A DNA stretch of 55,090 nucleotides. It comes from Methylobacterium planeticum (GTDB lineage: Bacteria > Pseudomonadota > Alphaproteobacteria > Rhizobiales > Beijerinckiaceae). Positions 23,960 through 33,613 of this stretch are shown here, one piece after another. A program made the translations under genes and the position numbers. How positions within the stretch are numbered: the stretch's first letter is position 1; each line of letters begins with the position of its first letter. The notes beneath the pieces were generated by a model. It was not told where the DNA came from. It ran no database searches and saw nothing but the letters and a program-made list of their open reading frames with translations. The stretch covers positions 1 to 55,090 of the forward strand of contig NZ_VZZJ01000033.1 of assembly GCF_008806345.1 (NCBI RefSeq), in the 5' to 3' direction.

Positions 23960-24650
23960 CGGAATCGGCTCCTCAAGATCGATTTCAAGCCGCGACGGGC
24001 CGAAACGCAGGCAATTCGACCGTGTCCCCGCCGCATCCCTTCGGGCGCGCCGAGTGGGTGTGTCGCCGCCCTTCCGAGGACATGTCGGGCGTGATCTTGC
24101 ACGCCCGGATCGACGCCCCGGTGCCGATACCCTGTAGGCGATCGAGACCGATTGTCCAAGCTCGCCCACCGTCCCGGACGGCGCGCGATGCAGGCGGCTC
24201 ATACCCGCGCGTCACTCGGATCGAGTTGGGTGGCCATCACATCGCCGGTGGCGTGAAGGCCTGCCAGAGCAAGCGGGATAGGGATACGGCCCGACAGCCT
24301 TCCTGCGGGCGATTTCGGTCGGACGGCAGGCGGCGCGGGCGATGCCCCTCGACTGGAGCCTACAGGCGAGCCAGGCCCGGCCATACGGTTCATCGCAGCG
24401 CGTCGCCGGCGGGTCTCGGGGTCGGTCGCGCGGCTGTGGCGGCCTTTCAGACGATCGGGGGCATTGCCTGCCATCCGGCGCGTTTCCGCCTCGTGTCAGC
24501 CTCTGACGGCACCGGACTGACGCTCGTCTTGACCCGAAGAAGGAGCAAACCTCCGGGATCGTCGTGGGCCGGATGCGCGAAGTCGGTCGCCGACGCGAGA
24601 CCCGAGCACCGTGAGCCGCTTGACCGGCCCGCAGGACGCGCGACCGGGAT
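23960..24650. other. Intergenic region without a supported gene
   Basis: About 690 bases between the secreted protein and the end of the DUF4214 surface protein. Composition is GC-rich and no frame looks like protein with a plausible start. No tRNA or terminator is clear. Confidence 0.4.
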
Positions 24651-26741
24651 CTATGCGAGGACCCAGCCCGATTCGATGACCGAGCTCAGATGCTGGTTGG
24701 CTTCCGTGCTGTCGGAGACGGCCAGCGCCACCTCGGCCCGCGTCAGGGTGCCCGAGGCGAGCGCGTTGCCCCAGACCTGCGCGCCCACCGGGTCGGCCGA
24801 GCGTCCGAGCGCGCCCTCGTAGAGCGACTCGACATATTGCGCGTTCGTCAGCGCGGTCGGGTGCAAGGTGGCGTATTCGGGCGAGGCCAGGATGGCCTGG
24901 GCGATCGCGGCGAACGGGGCGCCCGCATGAGCGGCCGCGTACCAACCCTGCAGGCCTCCCGTGTCGGGAGCCCGGTCGAGCAGCCCGTAATACAGGCGGG
25001 CCACATCCGAGACGATCGGATCGGGCACGAACACGCCCGCGTCGAATGCCGGCTGCAACTGCCCGAAATGCTCCGACGAGAAGACGAAGCCATCCGCCAC
25101 CTCGGCGCGCGATGCGCCGCCGTCGAGGAGCGACATCCAGAACTGAGACCCTGCCGCGTCGCCGGATCGCTCCAGCACGGTCTGGTAGAGCTGCTCGACG
25201 AAGCCGGCATTGCTGCTGGCGTTGAGGTGGGCCTGGGCCTCGGGCGAGGCGAGGATGGCCTGCGTGACGTCGCTGAGGCGCGCGCCGTGATCGAGGAGCG
25301 TGTGCCACCCCTCGCTGAGCGGGTCGGGCGCGCGGTCGAGCAGGCCCTCGTACAGCGCGTAGACCTGTCCGCCGGTGCTGCCGATGTAATGCGTGTAGGC
25401 GCCGAACCACAGGGCGTTGCTGAGGGCAGGGCCCGACGCTCCGTCTCCGCCGGATCCGCCGGAGCCGCCGGATCCTGGGGTTCCGTCGCCGCCCCCCGCG
25501 TCGCCGCCCGCATTCGCGTTCAGGACGAACGGGCCGCTCGTGCCGAGATTGCCCGCCTGATCCAGGCTCTTCGCGATCAGCGTGTGGCTCGCGCCGTCGC
25601 TCAGCGCGAGCGAGACGTTCCAGTGACCGCCGGCATCGACGGTTCCCGAGCCGACCGGCGTGTCGCCCTCGTAGAGCGTCACGGTGATGCCGACATCCGC
25701 AATGTTCGTGACATCGAGCGTTCCGGACACCGTGTGGCTGCTCGCGTTCGAGCCGGTGATGACAGGCTTCGGCGCGAGGGTGTCGAGCGTGAAGGAGATT
25801 GCGGTGGCGGGCGAGTGCTCGCCCGCCGGATCAACCTGGCGGACGGACACCGTGTGAGGGCCGTCGTCGGACCCGTCCTGCGCGAAGCTCGGCGCCGTGG
25901 CGGCAAAGTCGTGGCCATCGAGGCTGTACTGCAGCACCCCGCCCGCAACCCGGCCGCCGACCGTGAGGGTCGCGTCGCTCGTCAGGCCGTCGCTGGGCGA
26001 GGTGCCGGTGTCATGGGCGAGCACGACGGTCGGCGCCGGCGGCAGGACCGGCGTCTCGTCGGATTCGGCCTGTGCCGTGCCCGCGGAGGCCGACAGGCGG
26101 GCCTCGTGATCCTGGCCATCCGTGTAGCGCGCCGTGACGGTGATGCTCTGGCCGACTTGGTTAGGGCCCGGCGTGTAGCTGTCCAGGTGCCCTCTCTGCA
26201 CGACGTCGCCGTCGGCCCGGAAGATGTAGGTCGCCCGGGACGGGTCCCCATCGGGATCGGAGATCGTCGCCACGATGGGCGTGCCCTCGACGGCATTGCC
26301 GTCCGTCAGGCCGGCGAGGCTCAGGCTGCCCGGCCGGTCAACGTCCTCGACGACGCCGGCCGAAACCTTGATCCTGGAGGTGTCCCCCCCGTGATCGGTG
26401 TACCTGGCCGTGACGGTGATTTCCTGCCCGGCCTGGTCGTAAGCCGGCGTGTAGCTGTTCTCGGAGCCCCTTTGCACGACGTCACCATCGGCCCGGAACG
26501 TATAGACGACGTCGGTGGGCGCGTGCCGAAGACCCGTCAAAGTGGCAATGAGCGGCCTGCCCTCCACGGCATGTCCACCGTTCAATCCATCGAGGGTCAG
26601 TTCAGCCGTGCGACCCTGGTGTCCATCGCCGCTCCGATCGGTATGTGACGAAGACCAGCGCTCATCGGATGGATCCAAGTCGTCCTTAAAATGAAAGCCA
26701 AACTCAACGTCGCTCGTGGAAGTCACACGTGCGTCGGCCAT
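24651..26741 (-). CDS. Surface protein with Ig-like repeats and C-terminal DUF4214
   Basis: A 696-residue acidic, Cys-free extracellular-type protein. Two related repeats lie near 40-215 (each with FRADGDVVQRG, SYTP and ITVTARYTD), then Ig-like/bacterial adhesin modules (QYSLDGHDFAATAPSF and TLYEGDTPVGSGTVDAGG), a Gly/Ser linker (GSGGSGGSGG), and about 260 C-terminal residues of DUF4214 repeats (YEGLLDRAPDPLSEGWHTLL, YQTVLERSGDAAG, YYGLLDRAPDTGGLQGWY, YEGALGRSADPVGAQVWG). There is no signal peptide, suggesting type I secretion. The ATG at 26741 has GAGGG eight bases upstream; an ATG at 26771 is an alternative. DUF4214 is N-terminal in the RTX protein at 8141 but C-terminal here. Confidence 0.8.
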   Translation of the reverse strand: MADARVTSTSDVEFGFHFKDDLDPSDERWSSSHTDRSGDGHQGRTAELTLDGLNGGHAVEGRPLIATLTGLRHAPTDVVYTFRADGDVVQRGSENSYTPAYDQAGQEITVTARYTDHGGDTSRIKVSAGVVEDVDRPGSLSLAGLTDGNAVEGTPIVATISDPDGDPSRATYIFRADGDVVQRGHLDSYTPGPNQVGQSITVTARYTDGQDHEARLSASAGTAQAESDETPVLPPAPTVVLAHDTGTSPSDGLTSDATLTVGGRVAGGVLQYSLDGHDFAATAPSFAQDGSDDGPHTVSVRQVDPAGEHSPATAISFTLDTLAPKPVITGSNASSHTVSGTLDVTNIADVGITVTLYEGDTPVGSGTVDAGGHWNVSLALSDGASHTLIAKSLDQAGNLGTSGPFVLNANAGGDAGGGDGTPGSGGSGGSGGDGASGPALSNALWFGAYTHYIGSTGGQVYALYEGLLDRAPDPLSEGWHTLLDHGARLSDVTQAILASPEAQAHLNASSNAGFVEQLYQTVLERSGDAAGSQFWMSLLDGGASRAEVADGFVFSSEHFGQLQPAFDAGVFVPDPIVSDVARLYYGLLDRAPDTGGLQGWYAAAHAGAPFAAIAQAILASPEYATLHPTALTNAQYVESLYEGALGRSADPVGAQVWGNALASGTLTRAEVALAVSDSTEANQHLSSVIESGWVLA

Positions 26742-27349
26742 CGATGCGCCCTCGCCTGATACCTCTGACATTCTCGGAATGTCTTATATCAGCTTGGAAA
26801 ATCGCGGTTTTGTACAAAAAGTATTATCACATTAGGTAAAACGGATCGACTAAGTTTCGGGTGCGGCGCACAAACATGGTTGTCCCCGGCGGGAGCCCGC
26901 GATGTCCGGGGCACGATCCCCCGGTGGGCGCCGGAGCGCTCGGTCCTGGCGGACGCGAGAGCTTGTTGCGCCGAACCCGTCACGGCCAAGGTCGTGTCGG
27001 CCAGGGCGCGGCAGGGCGGGGAGATGCGACGACGTGCGCCGTGCGGTCCGCGCGGCTGTCACGGAACAGCATGCCGCCCAGTCCGCTTGCCCCGAGACCG
27101 TCCCTGCGCGCCGGCATGGGCCGTCGAGCCACGATCCGTCCGGCCGCGTGGCTGGCCGGCATGGCGGCGGCGGCCGGCAGAACCTCGGCCGGCGCCTCCG
27201 CCGCCTCGGGGGTTGTCCCGTCGTTCTCGCGTTCGGGTCACACGAAGATCTCCGACAGGCCGCATCGCGCCCGCCGGCGAACCCGGGGCCACGCTGCGGC
27301 ACGGCGTTGGGGCAGGACCTTGCGATGCGAGACGGGACGTACGGACAAG
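26742..27349. other. Intergenic region without a supported gene
   Basis: About 600 bases. The first 120 are AT-rich (TTTTGTACAAAAAGTATTAT near 26810) and probably carry the promoter of the surface protein. The rest is GC-rich; frames running into the MFS gene are Arg/Pro-rich and unlike protein. Confidence 0.45.
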
Positions 27350-28558
27350 ATGCAAGCAGCCATGAGCCTCGGCGCCCTGAATTTCGCCCTGGCCGGCGCA
27401 CGGGAGGGCTTCGGCCCGTTCCTCGGCGTCTATCTCCAGCAGCAGGGCTTCGATCCGGCGGCGACAGGGTTCGCCATGGGTCTGGCCGGTGCCGCCGGCC
27501 TGCTCGCCACGACGCCCCTCGGCGCCCTGATCGACCGGATCGAGGCCAAGCGCGCGGCGCTCGCCCTCGCGGTCTGCGCCATCGCGGCGGGGGCCGCCCT
27601 CCTCGTGGCGACCAGGAGCCTCTGGCTCATCGCCGCCGCCCAGCTCGTCATCGGTGTCGCGGACACCGCCGTCGCCCCCCTCGTGGCGGCCCTGACCCTC
27701 GGTCTCGTCGGCCAGGCGGCCTACGGAGCCCGGGTCTCGCGCAACGAGGCCTTCAACCATGCCGGCAACGCCGCGAACGCGGCCCTGTCGGGCCTCCTCG
27801 GCTACGGGTTCGGGCTCAGCTACGTGGCCATCGCGATCCTCGTCATGGCGGTGGCCTCCTGCGGCGTGCTGCTCACGATCGACCGGGGCGAGATCAACCA
27901 CGAGGCCGCGCGCGGCGGCGAGGGCGACGGCGGTTCGACCCTCAAGGCGCTGCTCGCGTCGCGGCCGCTCCTGATCCTGGCCGGCACCGTCTTCGCCTAT
28001 CAGGCCGCCAACGGGGCCATGCTGCCCTTCCTGGCGCAGGCCCGCACGGCCGCGGGCGCGGACCCGAGCCTCACCACCGGCGTGATGACCGTGGTGGCCC
28101 AGATCACCATGGTGGGGGCCGCCCTGCTCGCCGCGCGCATCGCGGCGGGGCGCGGGCATTCCGGCGTGCTGTCGCTCGCCCTCGCCCTCGTGGTCGCGCG
28201 CGGCCTCCTGGCGGCCTTCGGCACGTCCTGGTGGATCGTCATCCCGGTCCAGGTTCTCGAAGGCCTGGCGATGGGGCTCGGCGGCGTCGCGATCCCGGCG
28301 CTCGTCGCCGAGATCATGGAGGATACGGGCCACGCCACGGCCGGCCTCGGGGGCGTCATGACGGCCTTCGGCGCCGGAGCCGCCGTGAGCCCGCTGCTCG
28401 CCGGCCTCGTGGCGCAATATCTCGGCTTCGCGGCCTCGTTCGCCGCGCTGGCGGTCGTGGCTGGGACGGGTCTGTTGCTGTGGATCGTCGGACGCCGGCT
28501 CCTGGGCGGCGAGCATCGGCCGGGCCACACTGGCGACCCATCAGCGGAGCCGGCCTGA
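27350..28558 (+). CDS. Major facilitator superfamily transporter
   Basis: Inner-membrane secondary transporter, 402 aa, with about 12 hydrophobic segments in two halves joined by a charged cytoplasmic loop (TIDRGEINHEAARGGEGDGG). The MFS loop 2-3 signature appears as GALIDRIEAKR. The closest general type is the drug/metabolite efflux MFS_1 group; substrate unknown. ATG at 27350 or 27362. It is followed after 24 bases by a second MFS gene in the same direction. Confidence 0.8.
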   Translation: MQAAMSLGALNFALAGAREGFGPFLGVYLQQQGFDPAATGFAMGLAGAAGLLATTPLGALIDRIEAKRAALALAVCAIAAGAALLVATRSLWLIAAAQLVIGVADTAVAPLVAALTLGLVGQAAYGARVSRNEAFNHAGNAANAALSGLLGYGFGLSYVAIAILVMAVASCGVLLTIDRGEINHEAARGGEGDGGSTLKALLASRPLLILAGTVFAYQAANGAMLPFLAQARTAAGADPSLTTGVMTVVAQITMVGAALLAARIAAGRGHSGVLSLALALVVARGLLAAFGTSWWIVIPVQVLEGLAMGLGGVAIPALVAEIMEDTGHATAGLGGVMTAFGAGAAVSPLLAGLVAQYLGFAASFAALAVVAGTGLLLWIVGRRLLGGEHRPGHTGDPSAEPA

Positions 28559-28582
28559 CACGGAACGGACAGCGAGGCCGAG

Positions 28583-29776
28583 ATGGCAGCGGGGATCGCC
28601 GCAAGATTGGGCCTCGGCGCCGCATTCAGGGGCTCGTTCCCGTTCTTCGTCCTGCTCTACGGCGCGCTCTACGCCGCATTCGGCACCGAGTCGCCCTTCC
28701 TGCCGAGCTTCCTCGGCGACCGCGGCCTCTCCTCGGGCGAGATCGGCCTCGTCCTGGCCGCCGGAACGCTCGTGCGCCTCGTCGCCGGACCAGTCGCGGG
28801 CCAGATCGCCGACCGCTACGGCGCGACACGATGGGTGCTCGCCATCGCGGCCGCCGCCGCCGGGCTGATCTCCTTCGCCTACCTCGCGGCCGAGAGCTTC
28901 TGGCTGCTCCTCGCGGTCAGCATGATCCACTCGGTCGCCATCTCGGCCCTCGCGCCGCTCGCCGACGCCCTCGCGCTCGGGGCGGCGGAACGAGAGGGCA
29001 CCTTCGCCTACGGCTGGGTCCGAGGCGCGGGCTCGGCCGCGTTCATCCTCGGCACCCTGGTCTCGGGGCAGCTCGTCGCCCAGGCCGGACTGGCGAGCAT
29101 CATCGTGGCGAGTGGGATCCTGTTCCTCGCCATGGCGGGCGCCGCGACCCGGGTTCCGCCGGCGCCGGCCGCGACCGGGGACGCCACGGTCATGGCGGAG
29201 GGCCTGCGCGTGCTCCTCGCCATCCCGCTGTTTCGCCGCCTCCTCCTGGTCGCCGCGCTCGTCATCGGCAGCCACGCCCTGAACGACGCCTTCGCGGTGA
29301 TCCGCTGGCGCGAGGCCGGCCTCGCGCCGGGCACGATCAGCCTTCTCTGGTCGGAGGCTGTGGCCTCTGAGGTGCTGGTCTTCGTCCTCGTCGGACCTTG
29401 GCTGCTCAAGCGCATCGGCACCGCGAAGGCGGCGCTTCTGGCCGCGGCCCTCGGGGTCGCCCGGTGGTCGGTCATGGCCCTGACCACCGCGGTGCCGCTG
29501 CTCGCGGTGAGCCAGCTCTCGCACGGGCTCACCTTCGCGCTCCTGCACCTCGCCAACATGCGGCTCATCGGCGAGATCGCGCCGGATCGCTGGGCCGCCA
29601 CGGCCCAGTCGCTCTACGGCACCCTCGGCCTCGGGCTCGCCTCCGCGGGCCTGACCCTGGCCTCCGGCGCGCTCTTCGCCCATCTGGGCGGCGGCGCCTT
29701 CTGGATCATGGCAGCCCTCTGCCTCCTCGCCCTGCCGTTCGCCGCGACGCTGCACGGACCCGCCGAGCGGGCGTGA
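28583..29776 (+). CDS. MFS transporter, MFS_1-like (HcaT/nucleoside type)
   Basis: A 397-residue transporter with about 12 membrane segments. The start FPFFVLLYGALYAAFGTESP with an acidic residue in the first helix, and the loop GQIADRYGATR, fit the MFS_1_like group that includes phenylpropionate and nucleoside permeases. Substrate cannot be read. It overlaps no other gene but is very close to the preceding MFS gene, so the two likely form an operon. GAGG lies close before the ATG. Confidence 0.8.
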   Translation: MAAGIAARLGLGAAFRGSFPFFVLLYGALYAAFGTESPFLPSFLGDRGLSSGEIGLVLAAGTLVRLVAGPVAGQIADRYGATRWVLAIAAAAAGLISFAYLAAESFWLLLAVSMIHSVAISALAPLADALALGAAEREGTFAYGWVRGAGSAAFILGTLVSGQLVAQAGLASIIVASGILFLAMAGAATRVPPAPAATGDATVMAEGLRVLLAIPLFRRLLLVAALVIGSHALNDAFAVIRWREAGLAPGTISLLWSEAVASEVLVFVLVGPWLLKRIGTAKAALLAAALGVARWSVMALTTAVPLLAVSQLSHGLTFALLHLANMRLIGEIAPDRWAATAQSLYGTLGLGLASAGLTLASGALFAHLGGGAFWIMAALCLLALPFAATLHGPAERA

Positions 29777-29868
29777 TCCCGGCCGGACCTTCGCCCCGCC
29801 GCGAACGAAGCCGGCCTCGCCTCATCCGTGGGCGTCGCGCAGCGCCGCGGGCTCGCCCGCCGGCGGCG

Positions 29869-32643
29869 TCAGCGGCCCGTGATGAGGCTCTTGATGCGGC
29901 TCGCCAGTACCTCCAGCACGAAGGGCTTCGTCAGCACCTCCATGCCCGGCTCGAGATAGCCGTTGCCGACCGCGGCGTTCTCCGCGTAGCCGGTGATGAA
30001 CAGGACCTTGAGGTCAGGGCGCGAGACCCGGGCCGCATCCGCCATCTGCCGGCCGTTCATGCCCCCCGGCAGCCCGACATCCGTCACCAGCAGGTCGACG
30101 CGCACGTCCGATTCGAGCAGCTTCAGGCCCGAGGGCCCGTCGGCCGCCTCGATGGCCGTGTAGCCGAGATCCTCCAGCACCTCCGTCACCAGCATGCGCA
30201 CGCTCGGCTCGTCATCGACGATCAGCACCGTCTCGCCCTGCTCGGCCCGCGGCGCGTCGGCGAAGTCCGGCAGAACCACATCGCCCTCCGCCGTGCCGTC
30301 GTACCGCGGCAGGTAGAGGCACATCGTGGTGCCCTGGCCCACCTCCGAGTAGATGCGCACCTGGCCGCCGGATTGGCGCACGAAGCCGTAGATCATGCTC
30401 AGGCCGAGGCCGGTGCCCTGGCCGATCGGCTTCGTGGTGAAGAACGGGTCGAAGGCCCGGGCGATCACCTCGGGGGTCATGCCGGTGCCGGTGTCGGTCA
30501 CGCAGAGCGAGAGGTATCGTCCGCGCGGGAGGTCGCGCTCCTGAGCCGCATGGTCGTCGAGCCACTTGTTGGCGGTCTCGATGGTGATGCGCCCGCCCTC
30601 CGGCATGGCGTCGCGGGCGTTGATGCAGAGGTTGAGCAGCGCGTTCTCGAGCTGGGGCGGATCGACCAGGGCCGGCCACAGGCCGGAGGCGCCGACCACC
30701 TCGACGGCGATCTCGGGGCCGACCGTGCGGCGGATCAGCTCCTCCATTCCGGCGACGAGCGCATTCACGTTGGTCGGCTTCGGATCGAGCGTCTGGCGGC
30801 GCGAGAAGGCCAGGAGCCGGTGCGTCAGCGCGGCCGCACGCTTGGCGGCCCCCTGGGCGGCGTTGATGTAGCGGTCGAGGTCGGTCAGGCGCCCCTGCGC
30901 GAGGCGGGTCTGCAGGAGTTCCAGGCTCCCGGCGATGCCGGTCAGCAGGTTGTTGAAGTCGTGCGCCAGGCCGCCCGTCAGTTGCCCCACCGCCTCCATC
31001 TTCTGCGATTGCCGCAGCGCTTCCTCGGCCCGCATGAGCTCGGCCGTCCGCTCGGCGACGCGCTGCTCCAGCGTGGCCTTCGATTGCTGCACCGCCTGGA
31101 ACAGGCGCGCGTTGTCGATGGCGATGGCGGCCTGCGCGGCGAGCCCGAGCATCAGCCGTTCGTGCCGCGCGCTGAAGCGCTGCGGCTCGGGGTGGCCGAA
31201 GAACAGGCCGCCGATCACCTCGCCGGAGCGGGAGATCACGGGGACCGCCAGGTAGCTCCTGACCGGCAGATGGCCCTTGGGCATGCCGCGATGCGGTTCG
31301 TTCCGGCCGTAGCGCGGGTCGGACAGGATGTCGTCGGAGCGCACCACCCCCTCGCCGCCGAAGGTCGGGGCGAAGACCGCCGTGTTGCGGGGCATCGGGA
31401 AGCGCTCGAAGGCCGAGCGGTCGACCCCCGAGAGCGTATAGAGGAGGTAGCTCTCGCCGGCCTCGTTCCGCACGTTGTAGAAGAACGCCCCGAACTTCGC
31501 CCCGGTCAGGTCAACGCCCGCGTCGGTGACGTTCTGGACGAGCCGCTCCAGGACGAGCTCGCCCGCCAGCATGGCGCCGGTGCGGTTCAGGGTCTCGTTG
31601 GTGCGGTTCTCCTCGCGCAAGGCCGCCTCGGCCCGCGCCCGCTCCAGCGCGGCCCAGGTGCGCTCGGCCACCTCGCCGATCACCGTGGCCTCGTCAGCGA
31701 GCCATGGCCGCGGAGCGGCCGCGTGGACGAAGAGGACGGCCGAGAGCCGCCCGGCCTTCACGAGCGGCACCACGATCTGCGCCCGGATGTCGAGCGCGGC
31801 GTGCGCGGCTTCCGACGCGAGGCCGGCGGTGCGCGGATCGGACCGCATGTCCTCGATCACGACCGTGCGCCCGGCCAGGAAGTCGTCGACGAAGGCGGTG
31901 GCGTAATCCACCAGGGGGTAGCGGCCGGTGATGCTCGCGATGCCCTCCGCCGACCAGTCGCGGGCGATCACGAGGTGCAGGTCGGTGCCGGTCCCTTCGA
32001 TCTCGCCGTAGCCGACCCTGTCGGCCCTGAGGTGCTGGCCGAGATGGCGCGTCGCCGCCTCGATGACGGCGACCGGGTCGGCACGCTCGCGCAGGTCGTC
32101 GGCGAGCTGGCTCAGGAAGGCCTTGCGCCGCTCGGCCAGAACCCGCTCCGTGGTCTCGACCACCACGGCGATCACCCCCGCCGGGTTGCCGCTCTCGTCC
32201 AGCACCGGCGAGTAGTCGAGATTCATCCAGACCGGCTCGGGGCGCCCGTAGCGGTGCAGGGTCAGGTTCTGGTCCTTGTAGGCCAGGGTGCCGCCGGCCA
32301 GCCCGACCCGCATCACGTTGTCATTGAACTCGGCGACCTCGGGCCAACCCTCCCGCACCTTGCTGCCGAGGAGGGCGGGATGCCGGCCGCCCGCGAAGAC
32401 CGAGTAGGCGTCGTTGTAGATCATGACGCCGTCCGCGCCCCACAGCATCACGATCGGCACCGGCGACAGGAGCACGACGCCCACCATCGTCCTCAGGCTC
32501 TGGGGCCAGGCCCCGATCGGTCCGAGGGAGGTCGCGGCCCAATCGTGGCCGCGGACCAGCGCGCCCAACTCACCGCCGCCGGCGAAGAAGCGCTCGTCCG
32601 TTGCGTCGATCGAAGGTGTCGCGTCCACTCCGGTGCCCCTCAT
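29869..32643 (-). CDS. Hybrid histidine kinase: PAS, two GAF, HisKA, HATPase, receiver
   Basis: A 924-residue soluble sensor kinase. Order: PAS-type sensor (about 25-170), first GAF (180-335), second GAF (355-515), coiled coil with HisKA carrying H561 in GGLAHDFNN, HATPase with N box NLCINARDAM (671-680), DTGTGM (717-722) and TGLGLSM, and a C-terminal receiver with phospho-acceptor D855 and K906 (LTKPF). There are no membrane segments. It should autophosphorylate at H561 and pass phosphate to its own receiver. The PAS stretch around ALLGSKVREGWPEV resembles PAS domains of bacteriophytochrome-like kinases in this order, but the PHY domain and bilin Cys are absent. No partner regulator is adjacent. 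Confidence 0.9.
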   Translation of the reverse strand: MRGTGVDATPSIDATDERFFAGGGELGALVRGHDWAATSLGPIGAWPQSLRTMVGVVLLSPVPIVMLWGADGVMIYNDAYSVFAGGRHPALLGSKVREGWPEVAEFNDNVMRVGLAGGTLAYKDQNLTLHRYGRPEPVWMNLDYSPVLDESGNPAGVIAVVVETTERVLAERRKAFLSQLADDLRERADPVAVIEAATRHLGQHLRADRVGYGEIEGTGTDLHLVIARDWSAEGIASITGRYPLVDYATAFVDDFLAGRTVVIEDMRSDPRTAGLASEAAHAALDIRAQIVVPLVKAGRLSAVLFVHAAAPRPWLADEATVIGEVAERTWAALERARAEAALREENRTNETLNRTGAMLAGELVLERLVQNVTDAGVDLTGAKFGAFFYNVRNEAGESYLLYTLSGVDRSAFERFPMPRNTAVFAPTFGGEGVVRSDDILSDPRYGRNEPHRGMPKGHLPVRSYLAVPVISRSGEVIGGLFFGHPEPQRFSARHERLMLGLAAQAAIAIDNARLFQAVQQSKATLEQRVAERTAELMRAEEALRQSQKMEAVGQLTGGLAHDFNNLLTGIAGSLELLQTRLAQGRLTDLDRYINAAQGAAKRAAALTHRLLAFSRRQTLDPKPTNVNALVAGMEELIRRTVGPEIAVEVVGASGLWPALVDPPQLENALLNLCINARDAMPEGGRITIETANKWLDDHAAQERDLPRGRYLSLCVTDTGTGMTPEVIARAFDPFFTTKPIGQGTGLGLSMIYGFVRQSGGQVRIYSEVGQGTTMCLYLPRYDGTAEGDVVLPDFADAPRAEQGETVLIVDDEPSVRMLVTEVLEDLGYTAIEAADGPSGLKLLESDVRVDLLVTDVGLPGGMNGRQMADAARVSRPDLKVLFITGYAENAAVGNGYLEPGMEVLTKPFVLEVLASRIKSLITGR

Positions 32644-32908
32644 TGTCAGACATCGGCCTGTGGCCTGCGTTCATGGTCGGATGTTGGCGGATCGCGAGAC
32701 GATACGGCGAATGTCCGGAGCCGACGAGGTCGGCTTGCGTCCTCCCGGGCGAGGGCGATCGGAACGGATAGGCTCGGGCAAACGCAGCGTGTAGGTGCGC
32801 TGCGGCCCGCGGGATCGCGTCGCGGGCCGGGATCGTCGAGGCACGGTCGCAGGATGCGGAGGCCCCCTCCCCCCGCCCGGTCAGGACCTGCGGGACGCTG
32901 CGGCCCGG

Positions 32909-33466
32909 CTACCGCACGAGGTGATCGACCATCGCCCGGATCTCGCTGCGGTCGGCGGGTTGCAGGTCCACCGAGCGGTGAATGGACAGTCCCTCGATCA
33001 TCGCATCGAGCGCCTTGGCCGAGCCCGGGGTGAAGTGCTGCGCCAGCGCCGCCCGGCTCTTCGCCATCCAATCCTGCATCACCCGGCGCAGCGGCGGGTT
33101 GCGGGCCGCGAAGGCGTAGAGCTCGTAGCTGAGCAGCATGGTGCGGGGCGTTGCCCAGCTCTCGTCGAGGATGAGATCGACGACGGCCTCGCAGGCCTCG
33201 TCGAGATTCGAGGCGGCGGCGAGCCGTTCCCTGAACCGGGCCGCGACCGTGTCGGCGAGGAGCGTGAACGCCTCCGTCAGGAGGCCGTTCATGCCCGCGA
33301 AGTGGTAGGTCATGGAGCCGAGCGGGACATTGGCCGCGGCTGCGACGCGGCGGTGGGTCGTCCCGGCGGTGCCGTGCGCGGCGATCACGTCGAGCGTGGC
33401 CTGGAGGATGCGGGCGCGGCGATCCGGATCGTAGCGGCGCTGTGCGGCGGGCAAGCGGGTCTCCAT
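32909..33466 (-). CDS. TetR-family repressor
   Basis: A 185-residue TetR regulator. N-terminal HTH: RRARILQATLDVIAAHGTAG then THRRVAAAANVPLGSMTYHF, followed by an all-helical ligand-binding domain of the TetR_C type. ATG at 33466 is favoured. A longer form starting at 33533 would place the start codon inside the palindrome at 33528-33539, which more likely is its operator. It is divergent from the O-acetyltransferase at 33614, its probable target, and likely represses itself as well. Confidence 0.85.
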   Translation of the reverse strand: METRLPAAQRRYDPDRRARILQATLDVIAAHGTAGTTHRRVAAAANVPLGSMTYHFAGMNGLLTEAFTLLADTVAARFRERLAAASNLDEACEAVVDLILDESWATPRTMLLSYELYAFAARNPPLRRVMQDWMAKSRAALAQHFTPGSAKALDAMIEGLSIHRSVDLQPADRSEIRAMVDHLVR

Positions 33467-33524
33467 CAGGACGAGAAGCGACGCGATCCACGACGTGTTG
33501 GCTTCTGCACCCGATGCGTACATA

Positions 33525-33542
33525 TGTACACACCGCTGGAGG
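33525..33542. promoter_or_regulatory. Candidate TetR operator palindrome
   Basis: GTACATATGTAC at 33528-33539 is a perfect 12-bp palindrome, extended to an 18-bp imperfect one (TGCGTACATATGTACACA, 33525-33542). It lies between the divergent TetR and acetyltransferase genes, 59 bases upstream of one start and 71 of the other. TGTACA-type half sites are common operators for this regulator family. Confidence 0.55.
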
Positions 33543-33613
33543 TGCGGAACTCCTCTCCCGAAGGCCAGGCCCGGGCGGCGCGGCGCCGACCGAGGCCGGA
33601 TGACGAAGACCGG

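Noticed and set aside
26902..29370. A very long plus-strand frame across both MFS genes
   Set aside because: The product is almost entirely Arg/Pro/Gly, a typical shadow in high-GC DNA; the two MFS proteins read cleanly in other frames.
29398..33033. A 1.2-kilocodon plus-strand frame opposite the histidine kinase
   Set aside because: No domain or membrane pattern; the minus strand encodes an intact multi-domain kinase.
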